A DNA stretch of 8,312 bases from Candidatus Zhuqueibacterota bacterium 4484_87 (lineage in GTDB: Bacteria > Zhuqueibacterota > Zhuqueibacteria > Thermofontimicrobiales > Thermofontimicrobiaceae), in contig NATN01000103.1 of the NCBI GenBank assembly GCA_002085355.1, positions 1-8,312 of the forward strand, in the 5' to 3' direction. Of this stretch, positions 6,337 to 8,312 are shown in pieces (positions within the stretch are counted from its first letter, which is position 1; every line of letters begins with the position of its first letter). The translations under genes and the position numbers were made by a program. The notes beneath the pieces are model-generated. The model saw only the letters and a program-made list of their open reading frames with translations. It was not told the origin of the DNA and ran no database searches.

Positions 6337-8312
6337 ATGAAGAAATTATTGGATCATTATCTGCAAAATCTTACTGCAACATCGCGCCGGGGAGATGCGC
6401 GCGAAGAGAGCTATTATAAACATTTGCACAATTTGATCGAACAATTTGCTGACCTAAAAAAGATAAAAAGAATTGACATTACCATCGTTCCTAAAAAGAC
6501 AGAAGCGGGGAATCCCGATTTTCGTATCTGGGACGGGAAAAATCATATTACCGGCTATATAGAAGCGAAAGACCCATCTATTACAAATCTTGATTATATC
6601 GAAGATACAGACCAGTTGCGCCGCTATTTGTCAACTTTCCCGAATGTCATTCTCACGAATTTTTATGAGTTCCGTCTTTATCGGGAAGGAAAAGAAATTG
6701 CCCGAGCGATGATTGGGCGCCCAATTGTCGCCGGAAGATTGCAGACCGCGCCGCCAGTGGAGAATGTTGAAAAATTTACAGAATTGTTTGATTTGTTTTT
6801 TTCTTTCTCCATTCCCAAAGTGCAAACTGCCCGTTCGCTTGCGGTGGAATTAGCCAAACGGACGAGATTTTTGCGTGATGAGGTCATCGCGGTCGAATTA
6901 TCGGAAAATGGGAGCAAAGGCCGTAAGCACATCGTCGGATTCTATGAGGCATTCAAGAAATATTTAATCGGAACATTGTCCGAAAAACAATTTGCTGACC
7001 TATACGCGCAGACGATAACTTACGGCATGTTTGCCGCCAGGACGCGCGCGAATGGAGAATTTAGCAGAAAGCTTGCCTTTGATTATATCCCGCATACGAT
7101 AGGCATTCTGCGTGATATTTTTCATTTTATTTCTCTCGGAGAACCTCCCACAGCGTTGCAGATAATTGTTGAAGACATTGCGGAGATTTTGCATGTTGCT
7201 GATGTGAATAAAATTTTGCATGAATACATAAAAAGCGGCAAAGGCAAAGATCCGATTATTCACTTTTACGAGACTTTTCTGGAAACGTATGATCCTGAAA
7301 TCCGCGAAACACGAGGCGTGTATTACACACCCGAGCCAGTTGTTGATTATATCGTTCGCTCAATTCATGCAATTTTAAAAACACATTTTAGCCTGCCCGA
7401 CGGCCTTGCCAGTCAGGAAGTGAAACTTCTTGATCCGGCAGGCGGCACTTTGACCTTTCCCGCCAAAGCTATTCTGCTTGCTGCCGAGGAATTCAAGGGG
7501 AAATATGGCGTTGGTGCATTGGGACAGTGGATCAAAAAACATATCCTCAAAAATTTTTATGCGTTTGAATTGATGATGGCGCCTTATGCTATTGGACATT
7601 TGAAGATGGGATTTGTTTTTGATGATCTGGGTTATAAGATGTCTGATGATGAACGGTTTCAACTTTATTTGACAAATTCGCTGGAAATGGAAGAAATTGA
7701 ACAAATCACCATTCCCGGTTTGAGTTCATTGAGCGAAGAAAGTCATCGTGCAGGAAAAATAAAAAAAGAGCAGTCTGTGTTGGTAATTTTAGGCAATCCT
7801 CCTTACAGTGGTATCTCAGCAAATATAAATGATTGGACAGAGAAGTTGTTGAAAGAAAATCTCGATGGTTGCCAGAGTTATTATGAGATTGATGGGGCCC
7901 CTCTTGGCGAGAAAAATCCAAAGTGGCTGCAAGATGATTACGTCAAATTTTTACGTTTCGCACAGTGGAAAATTCAGCAATCAGGCTACGGTGTCGTTGG
8001 AATGATCACAAATCATAGTTACCTTGACAACCCGACTTTTCGCGGAATGCGCCAGAGTCTGATGAAGACTTTTGACGAAATTTATATCATTGATTTGCAC
8101 GGTAATAGTTTGAAAAAAGAGACTACTCCCAAGGGCGGCAAAGATGAAAATGTGTTTGACATCAGACAGGGCGTAGCGATTGCACTATTCATTAAAAATA
8201 AAAAGAAGAAAAAACCGAGCGTTTTCCATGCTGATTTATTTGGCTTGAGAAAAGAGAAATATGAATGGTTGAGCCAACACTCGGCTGTCAAAAAGAATTA
8301 CACGCAAATTGA
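6337..8312 (+). CDS. Type ISP-related single-chain restriction-modification enzyme (nuclease + N6-adenine methylase), 3'-partial
   Basis: The frame is open from ATG 6337 to the right edge (658 codons), so the C-terminus is missing. The enzyme probably methylates adenine in a DNA target and cuts unmodified foreign DNA. The N-terminal nuclease shows a PD-(D/E)XK pattern: P60-D61 then E76-A-K78. A helical region (about 140-300) follows. The gamma-class methylase has RGVYYTP at 326-332 (motif X-like), DPAGGTLTF at 366-374 (SAM motif I), YAFELMMAPY at 408-417 and the catalytic GNPPYSG at 486-492. From about 530, blocks such as ENVFDIRQGVAIALF (604-618) and HADLFGLR (631-638) resemble the specificity region of Type ISP enzymes. 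No helicase motifs occur between nuclease and methylase, unlike LlaGI/LlaBIII, so it resembles a Type IIG layout. The ribosome site (about AAAGAG, 6320-6325) is weak. No separate methylase or specificity gene is seen. Confidence 0.85.
   Translation, partial: MKKLLDHYLQNLTATSRRGDAREESYYKHLHNLIEQFADLKKIKRIDITIVPKKTEAGNPDFRIWDGKNHITGYIEAKDPSITNLDYIEDTDQLRRYLSTFPNVILTNFYEFRLYREGKEIARAMIGRPIVAGRLQTAPPVENVEKFTELFDLFFSFSIPKVQTARSLAVELAKRTRFLRDEVIAVELSENGSKGRKHIVGFYEAFKKYLIGTLSEKQFADLYAQTITYGMFAARTRANGEFSRKLAFDYIPHTIGILRDIFHFISLGEPPTALQIIVEDIAEILHVADVNKILHEYIKSGKGKDPIIHFYETFLETYDPEIRETRGVYYTPEPVVDYIVRSIHAILKTHFSLPDGLASQEVKLLDPAGGTLTFPAKAILLAAEEFKGKYGVGALGQWIKKHILKNFYAFELMMAPYAIGHLKMGFVFDDLGYKMSDDERFQLYLTNSLEMEEIEQITIPGLSSLSEESHRAGKIKKEQSVLVILGNPPYSGISANINDWTEKLLKENLDGCQSYYEIDGAPLGEKNPKWLQDDYVKFLRFAQWKIQQSGYGVVGMITNHSYLDNPTFRGMRQSLMKTFDEIYIIDLHGNSLKKETTPKGGKDENVFDIRQGVAIALFIKNKKKKKPSVFHADLFGLRKEKYEWLSQHSAVKKNYTQI

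Overview
The window carries seven protein-coding genes, all on the + strand and closely spaced. Gene 1 runs off the left edge and gene 7 runs off the right edge. Base composition looks moderate (mid-40s % G+C by eye), Shine-Dalgarno sites are clear, and several genes have a Gram-negative-type envelope logic (a multidomain AmiC-like amidase and Tat-exported redox proteins). The style resembles uncultured FCB-group bacteria such as Calditrichota/KSB1, but this is an impression; no marker gene settles it. No rRNA, tRNA, CRISPR array, IS element or attachment site was seen, and no gene-free stretch exceeds about 155 bases.

Region 1 (left edge to 1508): the C-terminal 469 or more residues of an N-acetylmuramoyl-L-alanine amidase (stalk-like region, SH3-like domain, AMIN-like domain, zinc amidase domain). 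Region 2 (1541-4180): a redox pair made of a Tat-exported DUF362 protein and a 521-residue membrane polyferredoxin. The polyferredoxin reads as a NapH-like protein fused to a NapG-like protein, with an internal twin-arginine segment at the junction. Together they look like an electron-transfer module that moves electrons from the membrane or cytoplasm to an unidentified periplasmic acceptor.

Region 3 (4320-6191): a compact three-gene unit. It holds a protein fusing a degenerate STAS-like domain to a HATPase_c serine kinase/anti-sigma-type domain (TTG start), a 77-residue PGPGW-like membrane protein, and a YugP-type membrane zinc metallopeptidase whose start is best placed at 5505. The unit ends in a strong hairpin at 6213-6248. 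The spacing suggests co-transcription and possibly a shared envelope-stress role.

Region 4 (6337 to right edge): the first 658 residues of a single-chain restriction-modification enzyme related to Type ISP enzymes. It has an N-terminal PD-(D/E)XK nuclease, a gamma-type N6-adenine methylase and the beginning of an ISP-like specificity region, with no helicase in between. This is the only clearly accessory, defence-type gene here.

The most unusual items are the NapH/NapG-like fusion with its internal Tat-like segment, its pairing with the DUF362 protein, the STAS/HATPase fusion lacking the phosphorylatable serine, and the helicase-less ISP-like enzyme with a divergent SAM-binding motif.
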